Shown here piece by piece: positions 24,886 to 33,404 of a stretch of DNA of 34,000 nucleotides; positions within the stretch are counted from its first letter, which is position 1; each line of letters begins with the position of its first letter. This DNA is from Planctomycetaceae bacterium (GTDB lineage: Bacteria > Planctomycetota > Planctomycetia > Pirellulales > Thermoguttaceae). Below the pieces are notes generated by a model, which was not told where the DNA came from, ran no database searches, and saw only the letters and a program-made list of their open reading frames with translations. Location of the stretch: NCBI GenBank assembly GCA_021372555.1, contig JAJFUI010000124.1, forward strand, positions 1 through 34,000, in the 5' to 3' direction. The position numbers were made by a program, and so were the translations under genes.

Positions 24886-26253
24886 CTAGAAGCCGTACTT
24901 CACGACAAACTCGCAGCGAACGGCATCGCCAGGCAATTGGCCGAGGTAGAGCGTTCGCCAGGAGCTGACCTCCGCGCCTACCACGATCGTCTTGGTCACA
25001 TCGTAGCACAGGTTGCCGAAGTAGAACTGGTTGTACGTCCGGGCGCTGGCCACGTGCATGTCGTTGTCGTTTGGATCGTCGATGAAGTAGCCGAAATGGC
25101 TGTGTAGTGTCGGGGTCCACTTGTACCAGAACTCGAACCAACCGCCTTGGTCGCGGATCGTGTTGCGACCTACGGGATCGATGCCTTGGCCGATGCCGCC
25201 AAAGAAGGCGTCGAGGTTGTCGCCGACATACAGTTCGGCTTGAACGCCAAATCGCTCGGTGATCGGCACGCGAATGTCGATGTTGCCCGACCACGTGCGT
25301 CGGTGCTCGTCTTGCGGCCCGCCGGTGACATCGAACTCCTCCTCGCCAATGTGCCCGGACACGCCGACCGTGATCGGCTGGCACTCAGGCTTTCGTTCGC
25401 CGATGGTCCACGCCACGCGGCCTTCGACGATCGGCCACTGCGGGTTCTCCGGTCGTATGGACGTTGTTGAGTCGCAAAAGATGTTTTGGTTGGCCGAGAG
25501 CTGGGTAGTTATCAGAGAGGTGTCCGAGATGGCGAAGTACCGTTCGCCGCGGAGTTGCGCGCGGCGGTAGCCAATGTTGCCTGCATCCCAGCCGATCGAG
25601 TACATCAACATGCACGGGTTGAGCGGGTTGATCACATCCCATGTCTGGCCTGCGAGGAGACGGAAGTCGTCGTTCCTGACCTCGGCATAAGCATGGCGAA
25701 GCAAGACGCTCGCCTTGTTCTCGGTCGACAAGAGGCTTTGCTGGAAGTCGACCTCGACTTTGCCGCCGCTCTGGGCGCCGCCAAGACAGGGAATTCTTGG
25801 CCCGATTACGTCTGTGCCTACGCGCGTGTTGCGGGCATCCACGATGAACTCACTTTCCGGACCGGTGTTTGCGGAAAGCGCGTACAACGTGTAGGAGCCG
25901 GGATAGGTGCGCTCCGTCGAGTCGACAATGTTCCCCCAGAGGCATCCATAGGGAACGATGGCGAAGTCACCTTTCTTCCAAGCGAACTTCTTGATCTCGG
26001 CATCCACCTCCGCCATGGTGGGCGACGGAGTGGCCGGAGCCGCTTGCGTGGCGTCGACCGGTGGCAGCCGGACCGGTTGCTCCCGGAGTCGTTCGACCTC
26101 AGCGCGTAGCGACTGGGTCTCGCCCTCGAGCTGTCGCACTCGGTTTGAGACGTCATCCGCTGGATTCGTTGCCGGCGGAACCGGCATCTGGGCCGACGCC
26201 GGTGCGGCGCAGCATAGCCATAGCGCCGCTATAAGCGGTAAACGCCTCGTCAT
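24886..26253 (-). CDS. Outer-membrane porin, DcaP-like, with coiled-coil stalk
   Basis: The start is the ATG at 26253 (MTRRLPLIAALWLCCAAPASAQ), a clear signal peptide with cut after SAQ. An N-terminal coiled coil (VSNRVRQLEGETQSLRAEVERLREQ) follows, as in trimeric DcaP-type porins. The rest alternates hydrophobic and polar residues in strands ending at aromatic residues, e.g. SVLLRHAYAEVRNDDFRLLAGQTW, and finishes in VVKYGF with the terminal Phe used for outer-membrane insertion. The middle part, IVPYGCLWGNIVDSTERTYPG, resembles planctomycete porin homologues. Six cysteines in the mature part are unusual for a porin and may form disulfides. Length is 455 residues. It converges with hemC and is divergent to the sugar transferase gene. 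Substrate unknown. Confidence 0.78.
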   Translation of the reverse strand: MTRRLPLIAALWLCCAAPASAQMPVPPATNPADDVSNRVRQLEGETQSLRAEVERLREQPVRLPPVDATQAAPATPSPTMAEVDAEIKKFAWKKGDFAIVPYGCLWGNIVDSTERTYPGSYTLYALSANTGPESEFIVDARNTRVGTDVIGPRIPCLGGAQSGGKVEVDFQQSLLSTENKASVLLRHAYAEVRNDDFRLLAGQTWDVINPLNPCMLMYSIGWDAGNIGYRRAQLRGERYFAISDTSLITTQLSANQNIFCDSTTSIRPENPQWPIVEGRVAWTIGERKPECQPITVGVSGHIGEEEFDVTGGPQDEHRRTWSGNIDIRVPITERFGVQAELYVGDNLDAFFGGIGQGIDPVGRNTIRDQGGWFEFWYKWTPTLHSHFGYFIDDPNDNDMHVASARTYNQFYFGNLCYDVTKTIVVGAEVSSWRTLYLGQLPGDAVRCEFVVKYGF

Positions 26254-26362
26254 CGTCACCCCCCCAACCTTCGTTCTGTGCGACAACGTCCGCTATCTCG
26301 CTAAATCCGGTATCGTCCGAAAGAGGCTTAGTCTTGATAAATCCCGCAAAACAGGAGGTGTC

Positions 26363-26407
26363 GTGGATCGCAGCGCAGGTGACCTATACTTCACTGGCCA
26401 TCTTTGA
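26363..26407 (+). other. Possible upstream ORF of 14 codons before the sugar transferase
   Basis: AGGAGG (26353-26358) is the best ribosome binding site in this intergenic region. Four bases on, a GTG opens a 14-codon frame (VDRSAGDLYFTGHL) whose stop codon (26405-26407) overlaps a TTG (26404) in the frame of the sugar transferase. This could couple translation. The alternative is that TATACT at 26385-26390 is a -10 box, so transcription starts downstream of the small frame. Confidence 0.3.
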
Positions 26408-26418
26408 CGCACGCCGCT

Positions 26419-27825
26419 ATGTCTGAGCAGCATCAAATCTATCAGCACTGGTCCGCCGCCGGCCTTTGGCACCGGCTTGCCGACGCGACGTGCATTGTGC
26501 TGGGGCTGCTGATCTCCATCCATCGAGGGCTTGTCGCCAGTACCGACCGATACGTGATTGTCGCCGCCCTGGCGACGATCGTCTTCTATCTACTGGCAGA
26601 GATGGCGCAGATGTATCGGAGCTGGCGCGGCGTATCGCTGCACCGCGAGGCATTGGGGGCGTTGGCATGCTGGTCGTTTACCTTGATGACGCTGCTGGCG
26701 CTCGGCTTCCTCACCAAACACACGGCTCAGTTTTCCCGCATTTCGACGGTCACTTGGTTTGTGGTTACGCCCGCGTTGATGATCGCCAGCCGCATCGCCA
26801 CCCGAGCGGCCCAGCGGACGTTGCTTGCCTGGGGATACAACACGCGGACGTTCGCCATCGTCGGAGTCAATCCTCTGGGGTTCCAACTGGCCAGAAACAT
26901 CAAGGAATCGCCCGAGATGGGGCTGGTGCTGACCGGCTTCTTCGACGATCGGCCGTCGCAGCGAAATCCCCAGATACCGCCGGACCTGGGACGCCACGTC
27001 GGAACGATTCAGGATCTGGTCGACCGAGCCAAAGCCGGAGAAATCGACCGCGTCTATATCGTGTTTCCGATGAGGGCCGAAGCGCGCATCCGAGGCGTTC
27101 TGAAACAGTTGGCCGATACGACGGCCTCGGTCTATATCGTGCCCGATTTCTTCGTCTTCGAATTGCTCCACTCGCGCTGGACGGATGTGCTCGGACTGCC
27201 GGTGGTTAGCGTGTTCGACACGCCGCTGTACGGCGTTGATGGTCTTGTGAAGCGCGCCTGCGATATTGTGTTTGGCGGGGCACTGCTGCTGGCCGCTGCG
27301 CTGCCGATGGCCGCGATCGCCGCGGGCGTTAAGCTCACGTCGCCCGGCCCGGCGTTCTTCCGGCAGCGGCGGTACGGACTCGATGGCCGCGAGATTCGGG
27401 TTTGGAAGTTCCGCACGATGACCGTCTGCGAGGACGGTCCGAAGGCGGTGCAGGCAGTCAAAAACGATCCTCGCGTCACTCGCTTTGGCGGCATCCTCCG
27501 CCGAACATCGCTCGACGAGCTGCCGCAATTGTTCAATGTCCTCGACGGAAGCATGTCGCTGGTGGGGCCGCGGCCGCATCCGCACGCTCTCAACGAGGAG
27601 TTCCGCACGCAGATCGGCGGCTACATGTTGCGGCACAAGGTGAAGCCGGGTATCACCGGCCTCGCTCAGGTGAACGGCTGGCGAGGCGAGACCGACGCGC
27701 CCGAGAAAATGAGGAAGCGGATCGAATTCGACCACCGGTACATTCGCGAGTGGTCGCTGCTGCTCGACCTGCAGATACTGGCGAAAACGGCGCTGGTGGT
27801 GATTTCCAGAAAAAACGCATACTAA
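26419..27825 (+). CDS. Undecaprenyl-phosphate sugar phosphotransferase (WcaJ-type)
   Basis: This enzyme transfers a sugar-1-phosphate to undecaprenyl phosphate, the first step of exopolysaccharide repeat-unit assembly at the inner membrane. It has 468 residues from the ATG at 26419, or 473 from a TTG at 26404. Four N-terminal membrane helices (about 15-115) are followed by a nucleotide-binding CoA_binding_3-like domain (FAIVGVNPLGFQLARNI). A fifth hydrophobic segment (DIVFGGALLLAAALPMAAIA) precedes the bacterial sugar transferase domain. That domain has SPGPAFFRQRRYGLDGREI, VWKFRTM, RRTSLDELPQLFNVL, GSMSLVGPRPH and VKPGITGLAQVNGWRG. The C-terminus is KTALVVISRKNAY. This is the WcaJ/PssY type. 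A GT4 gene follows after 12 bases, fitting one operon. No export genes lie within the window. Confidence 0.93.
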   Translation: MSEQHQIYQHWSAAGLWHRLADATCIVLGLLISIHRGLVASTDRYVIVAALATIVFYLLAEMAQMYRSWRGVSLHREALGALACWSFTLMTLLALGFLTKHTAQFSRISTVTWFVVTPALMIASRIATRAAQRTLLAWGYNTRTFAIVGVNPLGFQLARNIKESPEMGLVLTGFFDDRPSQRNPQIPPDLGRHVGTIQDLVDRAKAGEIDRVYIVFPMRAEARIRGVLKQLADTTASVYIVPDFFVFELLHSRWTDVLGLPVVSVFDTPLYGVDGLVKRACDIVFGGALLLAAALPMAAIAAGVKLTSPGPAFFRQRRYGLDGREIRVWKFRTMTVCEDGPKAVQAVKNDPRVTRFGGILRRTSLDELPQLFNVLDGSMSLVGPRPHPHALNEEFRTQIGGYMLRHKVKPGITGLAQVNGWRGETDAPEKMRKRIEFDHRYIREWSLLLDLQILAKTALVVISRKNAY

Positions 27826-27837
27826 GGTTCGCCGGCA

Positions 27838-29046
27838 ATGTTTCCCACCGAAAGTCTGTTGCAGCCGACGCTCGCACCCGTGCCAGTCGCGCTGCCGCCG
27901 GTCAGCACCGCCCCAACGCCGGCGACCGAGACAATCGGTGTTCTGCACGTCATCAACGGCGAGCATTATGCAGGCGCCGAACGCGTGCAGGATCTGCTGG
28001 CCAAGAGACTGCCGGAGTTCGGGTTCCAACCGGGCTTTGCGTGTGTGAAGCCGGACGTCTTCGAAGCGATGCGGGAGTCGCAAGACGCGCCGCTCTGGAA
28101 CCTGCCGATGTGGGGCAAGTTCGATCTGCGCATCGGCTGGAAGGTGGCCGACGTCGTGCGCCAACACGGCTATCGTCTGCTGCACGCCCACACGGTGCGA
28201 ACGGCGATGATCGGCGGCATTGCAGCCGCGGCGGCGGGCGTGCCGCTGGTCTATCACGCCCATAGCCCGACGGTTCGAAACAACACCGGCGGTTGGCAGG
28301 ATCGTATGAAGGCCGTTGTCGAGCGGCTTTGCCTGCGTCGCGTCGCCCATGTAATCGCTGTCTCGGAGGCGATGGCGGAGTATGTCGCCGCTGCGGGGTT
28401 CGATCGCAGCCGCATTACGGTAGTGTCAAACGGAGTGCCGCGACTCGCTTCGTTGCCGCCCAAGCCGCGACCGACGAGCTGTTGGACGCTTGGGACCGTA
28501 GCGCTCTTCCGTCCACGAAAAGGGATCGAGGTGCTTCTCGAGGCTTTGGCGATTCTCCGTCAGCACGGGTTGCCAGTGCGGCTTCGCGCGGTCGGCGGAT
28601 TCGAGTCGCACCGCTACGAAGCAGAGTTGGCGGCACGAATCCGGGAATTGGAGCTGAGTCGGCACGTTGCCTGGACCGGCTTCACCCGCGACGTAACAGC
28701 CGAACTGCAGCGGATGGATCTCCTGGTGCTCCCGAGTCTGTTTGGCGAGGGACTGCCCATGGTCGTGCTCGAGGCGATGGCCTCTGGCGTGCCGGTCGTT
28801 GCCACCCGCGTGGACGGGGTGCCCGAGGCCATTCGGAATGGTTGCGACGGTGTGCTCACTAGCCCGGGTGACGCCAAGCAGTTGGCCCAAGGAATCGCCG
28901 ATGTCATCCGAGGGCGTTACGACTGGTCGGCGATGCGCACAAGCGCCTGGTCGCGGCAGGGGAGACTGTTCTCCGATCGCAGCATGGCGGCAGGCGCGGC
29001 CGCGGTGTATAATCAGCTTCTCGCCGCCGAGTATCCCGGTCGATAG
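27838..29046 (+). CDS. GT4 family glycosyltransferase
   Basis: This 402-residue GT-B glycosyltransferase of family GT4 adds a sugar from a nucleotide donor, presumably the second sugar of the lipid-linked exopolysaccharide unit started by the preceding gene. The N-terminal domain begins at IGVLHVINGEHYAGAERVQDLL after a Pro/Ala-rich leader of about 30 residues, with RLLHAHTVRT, LVYHAHSPTVRNN and VIAVSEAMAEYV following. The C-terminal domain has the donor-binding strand LGTVALFRPRKGIEVLLEA and the catalytic EX7E motif in EGLPMVVLEAMA, then GVPVVATRVDGVPEAI. The initiation codon lies 12 bases after the sugar-transferase stop without a clear ribosome binding site, so coupled translation is likely. 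Sugar specificity cannot be read. Confidence 0.92.
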   Translation: MFPTESLLQPTLAPVPVALPPVSTAPTPATETIGVLHVINGEHYAGAERVQDLLAKRLPEFGFQPGFACVKPDVFEAMRESQDAPLWNLPMWGKFDLRIGWKVADVVRQHGYRLLHAHTVRTAMIGGIAAAAAGVPLVYHAHSPTVRNNTGGWQDRMKAVVERLCLRRVAHVIAVSEAMAEYVAAAGFDRSRITVVSNGVPRLASLPPKPRPTSCWTLGTVALFRPRKGIEVLLEALAILRQHGLPVRLRAVGGFESHRYEAELAARIRELELSRHVAWTGFTRDVTAELQRMDLLVLPSLFGEGLPMVVLEAMASGVPVVATRVDGVPEAIRNGCDGVLTSPGDAKQLAQGIADVIRGRYDWSAMRTSAWSRQGRLFSDRSMAAGAAAVYNQLLAAEYPGR

Positions 29047-29138
29047 ACAGTAGTTGGGACGCGCACCGCCAGGGACGCAATTAGTCCCCCACCGCCCAGA
29101 CGTCGGCCTCTGCCTCTGAGCTCCTGAAGGACGCCTCG

Positions 29139-30323
29139 ATGGAGAAATCGTTAGATCGCAAGCTTGCCCGCATTTTGGCTAATCCTTCCTGCCGCGACTT
29201 CATCCTGGCCGACGCCAAGGACGCGGATATGGCCCACGGTTTGGCGGCGCCCGGTCGCAGCCCCGAGAGTCACAACGGCGAAGCCCAATTCCGCACCCTG
29301 GCGGAGTACCGGCAGCAGATGCGGGACATCGTCGCACAAGGGCTCGTCGACATCATGTTGATGAGCGCCAGTTCGAACGAGGTGCTGACGATCAACGAAC
29401 GGCTGTTCGATAACAACGCCATTACCCCGGCCGTTCGCGCCAACGACACGACCGACATTTGGTTGGCCACCGGCAGTGGGCGATACGCGCAACAGCCATC
29501 GCAGCCGTTCCGCACGGCCACGATCGACCATATTCAGTGTGGCAAGGCCGAATGCTCGCCCAACGAGCGGCGGCTCGGGGCCGACTTGGGCCTCTATTCT
29601 GTAACGTTCAACAACGACGTGGCATTGGACTTGCCGACCCTCGAAGCGTACAACGCGTTTCGTATTGAGGCCGAACGCAAGGGCTTCCGCCACTTCCTCG
29701 AAGTATTCGATCCCAACGCGGCCGAGCATCCGCCAGCCGACCTCGGCCGTTTCATCAACGATCACATCGTCCGCACGCTGGCGGGCGTCACCGGTCGTGG
29801 GCGGCCGGTGTTTCTGAAGATCGCCTACCATGGCCCCGCGGCAATGGAGGCCCTCGCCCGCTACGACCGCTCGCTGGTCGTCGGCATCCTCGGCGGCTCG
29901 GCCGGCACCACCTTCGACGCCTTCCACATGCTTTGGGAGGCGAAGAAGTACGGCGCTCGCGTCGCCCTCTACGGTCGCAAGATCAACAACGCCGAGCACC
30001 AATTGAGCTTTATCGAGCTGCTCCGTGCAGTGGCCGACGACCAGATCGAGCCGGTCGACGCGGTCAAGGCGTACCACGGCGTACTCCAGCGGCTTGGCGT
30101 TCGTCCCCATCGCAGTCTGGAAGACGACCTGCAGCAAACCGAGACGGCCTCCAGCTATAGCGGCAAGAGTTCGGTCGTCAAAGGTCGCCCGGCGTCAAAG
30201 TCTCCGAAATCCAGACAGCCCGCCACGGCCAAGGCGCCGGCTGACGCGCCCGACTTCGCCAAGATGAGCCAGGCGGAAAAGGTCCAGTGGAATCTCGACC
30301 GCTGGAAACGCATCGTCGGCTAG
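29139..30323 (+). CDS. DeoC/LacD-like TIM-barrel protein with basic C-terminal tail
   Basis: This 394-residue protein is probably a class I aldolase-like (beta/alpha)8 barrel. Strand-like blocks follow in order: CRDFILADAKDADMA, GLVDIMLMSASSNEVL, FRHFLEVFDPNA, RPVFLKIAYHGPAAMEAL and SLVVGILGGSAGTTFDAF. Lys227 in FLKIAYHG is where class I aldolases keep the Schiff-base lysine, and GGSAGTT resembles their phosphate-binding loop. I do not recognise the exact family; the comparison is structural inference. About 40 residues rich in Ser, Lys and Pro (about 335-375) then lead to a short end helix, MSQAEKVQWNLDRWKRIVG. AAGGA eight bases before the ATG supports the start. It lies 92 bases after the glycosyltransferase gene and could share its operon, though no glycan link is visible. 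Confidence 0.7.
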   Translation: MEKSLDRKLARILANPSCRDFILADAKDADMAHGLAAPGRSPESHNGEAQFRTLAEYRQQMRDIVAQGLVDIMLMSASSNEVLTINERLFDNNAITPAVRANDTTDIWLATGSGRYAQQPSQPFRTATIDHIQCGKAECSPNERRLGADLGLYSVTFNNDVALDLPTLEAYNAFRIEAERKGFRHFLEVFDPNAAEHPPADLGRFINDHIVRTLAGVTGRGRPVFLKIAYHGPAAMEALARYDRSLVVGILGGSAGTTFDAFHMLWEAKKYGARVALYGRKINNAEHQLSFIELLRAVADDQIEPVDAVKAYHGVLQRLGVRPHRSLEDDLQQTETASSYSGKSSVVKGRPASKSPKSRQPATAKAPADAPDFAKMSQAEKVQWNLDRWKRIVG

Positions 30324-30375
30324 TCGCGGGCGTCGTACCGTCCTCCTGAGCGCGGCGAAGGATCTAGTCGTTCGA

Positions 30376-30420
30376 GCCGCCGAATGGTTGCTGACGGGTA
30401 GAAGTACCGGAATCCGAGAC
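30376..30420 (+). repeat. Direct repeat copy 1 (about 45 bases)
   Basis: The core GAATGGTTGCTGACGGGTAG, with the following AAGTACCGGAATCCGAGAC, recurs as a diverged copy 185 bases downstream. Identity is roughly 80 percent by eye. Confidence 0.6.
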
Positions 30421-30560
30421 CTCGCCGCTTCGGCCCTCTAGCCGGTGGCAAGGCGTGGGGCGTTCAACCGCTGATAAGACCGTCGGTACTCATCTTGACG
30501 GTTGTGCGAGAAGCGACGAATTCTTGCGTGGTTTCGCTCGCGTAAGTCGCACCGCCCCGG

Positions 30561-30606
30561 GGCCGCAGAATGGTTGCCGACGGGTAAAAGTGCCGAAGTC
30601 TAAGAC
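30561..30606 (+). repeat. Direct repeat copy 2 (about 45 bases)
   Basis: The core GAATGGTTGCCGACGGGTAA, followed by AAGTGCCGAAGTCTAAGAC, is the second copy of the repeat at 30376-30420. Confidence 0.6.
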
Positions 30607-30623
30607 GAAGCCCTGCAATGCCA

Positions 30624-30703
30624 TTGTGGTGCAGGCGTCCCGCCCACAAGGAGACGTCGGCGTTCCTTGCCAGACGAAGGCAGGCGGGACGCCTGCACCA
30701 CAA
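30624..30703. repeat. 21-bp perfect inverted repeat ending next to the ftsK start
   Basis: Positions 30624-30644 (TTGTGGTGCAGGCGTCCC...) are the exact complement of 30683-30703, with 38 bases between. The right arm itself holds a 7-bp hairpin, GCAGGCG-GGA-CGCCTGC (30680-30696), then ACCACAA, the plan also seen at 8327-8350. The element ends ten bases before the ftsK ATG. Confidence 0.75.
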
Positions 30704-30713
30704 GGTTCCGGCC

Positions 30714-33404
30714 ATGCTTGAAAACCGCAACCTGAAAACCGATCTGCTGGCGCTTGCGCTGCTGGCGGGAGTGATATTTCTTGCGGCTGCGCTGCTAAGC
30801 TACGATCCGGCCGATCCGCCCAGCAAACTGGTTTTTCCCCCGCACACGCAGCCGACAAACATGTGTGGCTATTGGGGGGCGATTGGCAGCCGGCTACTGT
30901 TCGAGGCGCTCGGCGTCGGCGCCTATTATCTCTTGATCTCGCTCGGCGCGTTCGACGCGGTGCTGCTCATCCGCCACGAGATCAACCAGTTCCGCCTGCG
31001 GTGCTGCGGCTGGGCGCTGTCGCTCGTAGGCGTTACGGCGCTGGCGGCCATGGCGGCGCCAAGGTTGTCCCCCGGCCCGGTAATCGGCTCGGGCGGCTAC
31101 CTGGGCGCGACCATCAAGACGTTGCTACAAACGCAATTCGCCAGTGTCGGCGCGTACATTCTGGCCGTAAGCATGCTGTTCGGCGGATTGTTGCTGGCTA
31201 CCGACTACGCAATCGTGCGGCTGTTGGCTTGCATTATCGAGCGAGCGACGCGCGGCTTCGGACGCGGCGTCGCTCAGGTTGGCACCGCCTACGCCCAACG
31301 GCTGAACAATCGCCGGTCCGATCTGGACGACTTCGATACCGAGTTGTCGAGTGATGGACCCGCGGTCCACATGTCCGGCCGCCCGGTTGTCGAGCAGCAG
31401 GCTCAAGCGGAGCAAGCTCACGGGGAGGCGAAAGATAAGGAAGAGGAAAAGCCGAGCGAGGACCAAAAAGAATCCTCGGCCGACAGTGGCAAGTCGCTTG
31501 GCTCGAAGGTGGGCATCAGCCGGCCAAAGTCGAAGAAGAAGGAGCCGGTGCTCGAAGAGATGAACGAGTCGGACTTGGGCGGCAACACGTCCGGCTTCGA
31601 ACTGCCAAGCTTGGATTTGCTCCTCGAAAGCGAGACGTTCAGCTTCGAGGCCCAAGAAAAAGAGGTTCGGCGGAAGGCAAAGATCCTGGAGAAGACGTTC
31701 GCCGATTTTGGCTTCAACATCCGCGTGGTCGAGATTCAGACCGGCCCGGTGATCGCCCAGTTCGAGGTCGAATTGGAGGCCGGCTTGCGGCTTAGCAAGA
31801 TTACCAGCTTGGCCGATGACTTGGCCATTGCGCTGCGGGTGCCGAGCGTGCGAATCGTGGCCCCCCTCCCCGGTAAGAACACCGTCGGCATCGAAGTGCC
31901 CAATAGCGATCGGCAGATCGTCCGCCTGCGCGAGGTCATGGAAGAGGCCAACGGCAAGGCCCAGAAGATGCGGATCCCGATCTACTTGGGCAAGGACGTC
32001 GCCGGGGCCCCATTGCTCGTCGATCTCACCAGCTTGCCCCACTTGCTGATCGCCGGACGCACAGGCACGGGCAAGAGCGTCTGCTTGAACTCCATTATCG
32101 TCTCGATGCTCATGACGCGGCGGCCGGACGAAGTCCGCATGTTGATGATCGACCCGAAGATGGTCGAGCTAAGCCCGTACCGCAGCCTGCCCCATCTCAT
32201 GCACCCCGTGGTGACCGACATGCGGAAGGCCGAGGCCATCCTCGCCTGGGCCGTCGAAAAAATGGAGGAGCGATACCACCTGCTCGCCCGGGCGGGCGTG
32301 CGTCACATCAGCGTCTACAACCAGTTGGGCGAAGAAGAGCTGATGGAGCGCATCAAGCCGGAAGACGACGAGGAACGAAAGCATATCCCCACCCACATGC
32401 CCTACATCGTCATCGTGGCCGACGAGTTGGCCGACTTGATGATGACCGCCGCCAAGGAGGTCGAGGGACACGTAATCCGGCTAGCCCAAAAGAGCCGAGC
32501 CGTTGGTATCCACCTCGTGCTCGCTACCCAAAAGCCGACTGTCGACGTCATCACCGGTCTGATCAAATCCAACTTGCCCGCCCGAATCGCGTTCCAGGTG
32601 GCAAGCCGGACGGATAGCCGCGTAGTGCTCGACGAAATGGGGGCCGACAAGCTGCTGGGCAACGGCGACATGCTCTTCCTCTGGCCGGGCACCAGTACGC
32701 TGCTCCGCGGCCAAGGCACGTATCTGAGTGACGAGGAGATTTCGCGAGTCATCGGCGCCGTGGCGACCGAAGAACCGCAGTTCGTCAAGGAATTAGTCCA
32801 GCTTAAGGTCGCGGCCCCGGGGAGCGATGGCAAGAAGCTCAGCGATCGCGACGAACTCTACGAGTCGGCCATTGAAGTTGTGATTCGCGAGGGCCGCGGC
32901 AGCGTTTCCCTCTTGCAGCGGGCCTTAGGCATCGGATACGGCCGCGCCGCCCGGCTGATTGATTTCATGGCCGAGGACGGCATTGTCGGCGCATACAACG
33001 GCTCGCAAGCTCGCGACATCCTCATTACGCTGGAGCAATGGCAGCAAATGACCGGCCAGGCGGAAGGTGATGCTTCAGACGCGAAGCCGGCCAAGCCGAA
33101 ACGGACAAACAAGATCGTCATCCAGGAACCGAAGGACGACGGCCCGGAGGAAGAAGACGAGGTCGATGACGACGACCCGCCCTGGGATGAGGAAGAGGAG
33201 TCCGACGACGAAGACGACGCGGAGGACGATGAAGGGGACCTCGACGACGAAGAAGAGGAAGAGGACGCGGACGACGATCGGGACGCGGACGACGAAGACG
33301 ATGAACTCCAAGAAGACGTAGGCGACGCCGGCGACGAAGGGGACACCCAGCCACGGCCAAGTTCTCGGCCAACCCACCGACGCTGGAAGGCGGAAAGCGC
33401 GTAA
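30714..33404 (+). CDS. ftsK: FtsK/SpoIIIE DNA translocase with acidic C-terminal tail
   Basis: FtsK is a septal DNA pump that moves chromosome ends apart at division. The ATG at 30714 gives 896 residues; earlier in-frame codons lie in a repeat. Four membrane helices fall in about 10-180. A charged linker (about 205-300, Glu/Lys-rich) precedes the motor. The motor has an alpha domain, Walker A GRTGTGKS (448-455, Lys454) and Walker B IVIVADELADLMM (Asp570). The segment VGIHLVLATQKPTVDVITGLIK is the classic FtsK signature. A gamma winged-helix domain (about 712-775, ESAIEVVIREGRGSVSLLQR... GRAARLIDFMAEDGIVG) reads KOPS-type sites. Residues about 805-880 are almost only Asp and Glu, which is not a normal FtsK part, and the last residues are basic. 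AAGG at 30702-30705 is the nearest ribosome-binding-like site. Confidence 0.96.
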   Translation: MLENRNLKTDLLALALLAGVIFLAAALLSYDPADPPSKLVFPPHTQPTNMCGYWGAIGSRLLFEALGVGAYYLLISLGAFDAVLLIRHEINQFRLRCCGWALSLVGVTALAAMAAPRLSPGPVIGSGGYLGATIKTLLQTQFASVGAYILAVSMLFGGLLLATDYAIVRLLACIIERATRGFGRGVAQVGTAYAQRLNNRRSDLDDFDTELSSDGPAVHMSGRPVVEQQAQAEQAHGEAKDKEEEKPSEDQKESSADSGKSLGSKVGISRPKSKKKEPVLEEMNESDLGGNTSGFELPSLDLLLESETFSFEAQEKEVRRKAKILEKTFADFGFNIRVVEIQTGPVIAQFEVELEAGLRLSKITSLADDLAIALRVPSVRIVAPLPGKNTVGIEVPNSDRQIVRLREVMEEANGKAQKMRIPIYLGKDVAGAPLLVDLTSLPHLLIAGRTGTGKSVCLNSIIVSMLMTRRPDEVRMLMIDPKMVELSPYRSLPHLMHPVVTDMRKAEAILAWAVEKMEERYHLLARAGVRHISVYNQLGEEELMERIKPEDDEERKHIPTHMPYIVIVADELADLMMTAAKEVEGHVIRLAQKSRAVGIHLVLATQKPTVDVITGLIKSNLPARIAFQVASRTDSRVVLDEMGADKLLGNGDMLFLWPGTSTLLRGQGTYLSDEEISRVIGAVATEEPQFVKELVQLKVAAPGSDGKKLSDRDELYESAIEVVIREGRGSVSLLQRALGIGYGRAARLIDFMAEDGIVGAYNGSQARDILITLEQWQQMTGQAEGDASDAKPAKPKRTNKIVIQEPKDDGPEEEDEVDDDDPPWDEEEESDDEDDAEDDEGDLDDEEEEEDADDDRDADDEDDELQEDVGDAGDEGDTQPRPSSRPTHRRWKAESA

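Larger units (their letters stand above)
30324..30713. other. Repeat-bearing region before ftsK
   Basis: No gene is seen. It holds an imperfect direct repeat of about 45 bases (30376-30420 and 30561-30606) and a long perfect inverted repeat (30624-30703), listed separately. The frame of ftsK stays open back to 30618, but translating the inverted repeat gives no domain. Confidence 0.55.

Noticed and set aside
26590-28350. 586-codon minus-strand frame across the sugar transferase and GT4 genes
   Set aside because: It is antisense to two certain genes, His/Arg-rich and without any motif.
30618-30713. N-terminal extension of FtsK by 32 codons
   Set aside because: It translates an inverted repeat and adds no known domain; the ATG at 30714 directly precedes the first membrane helix.
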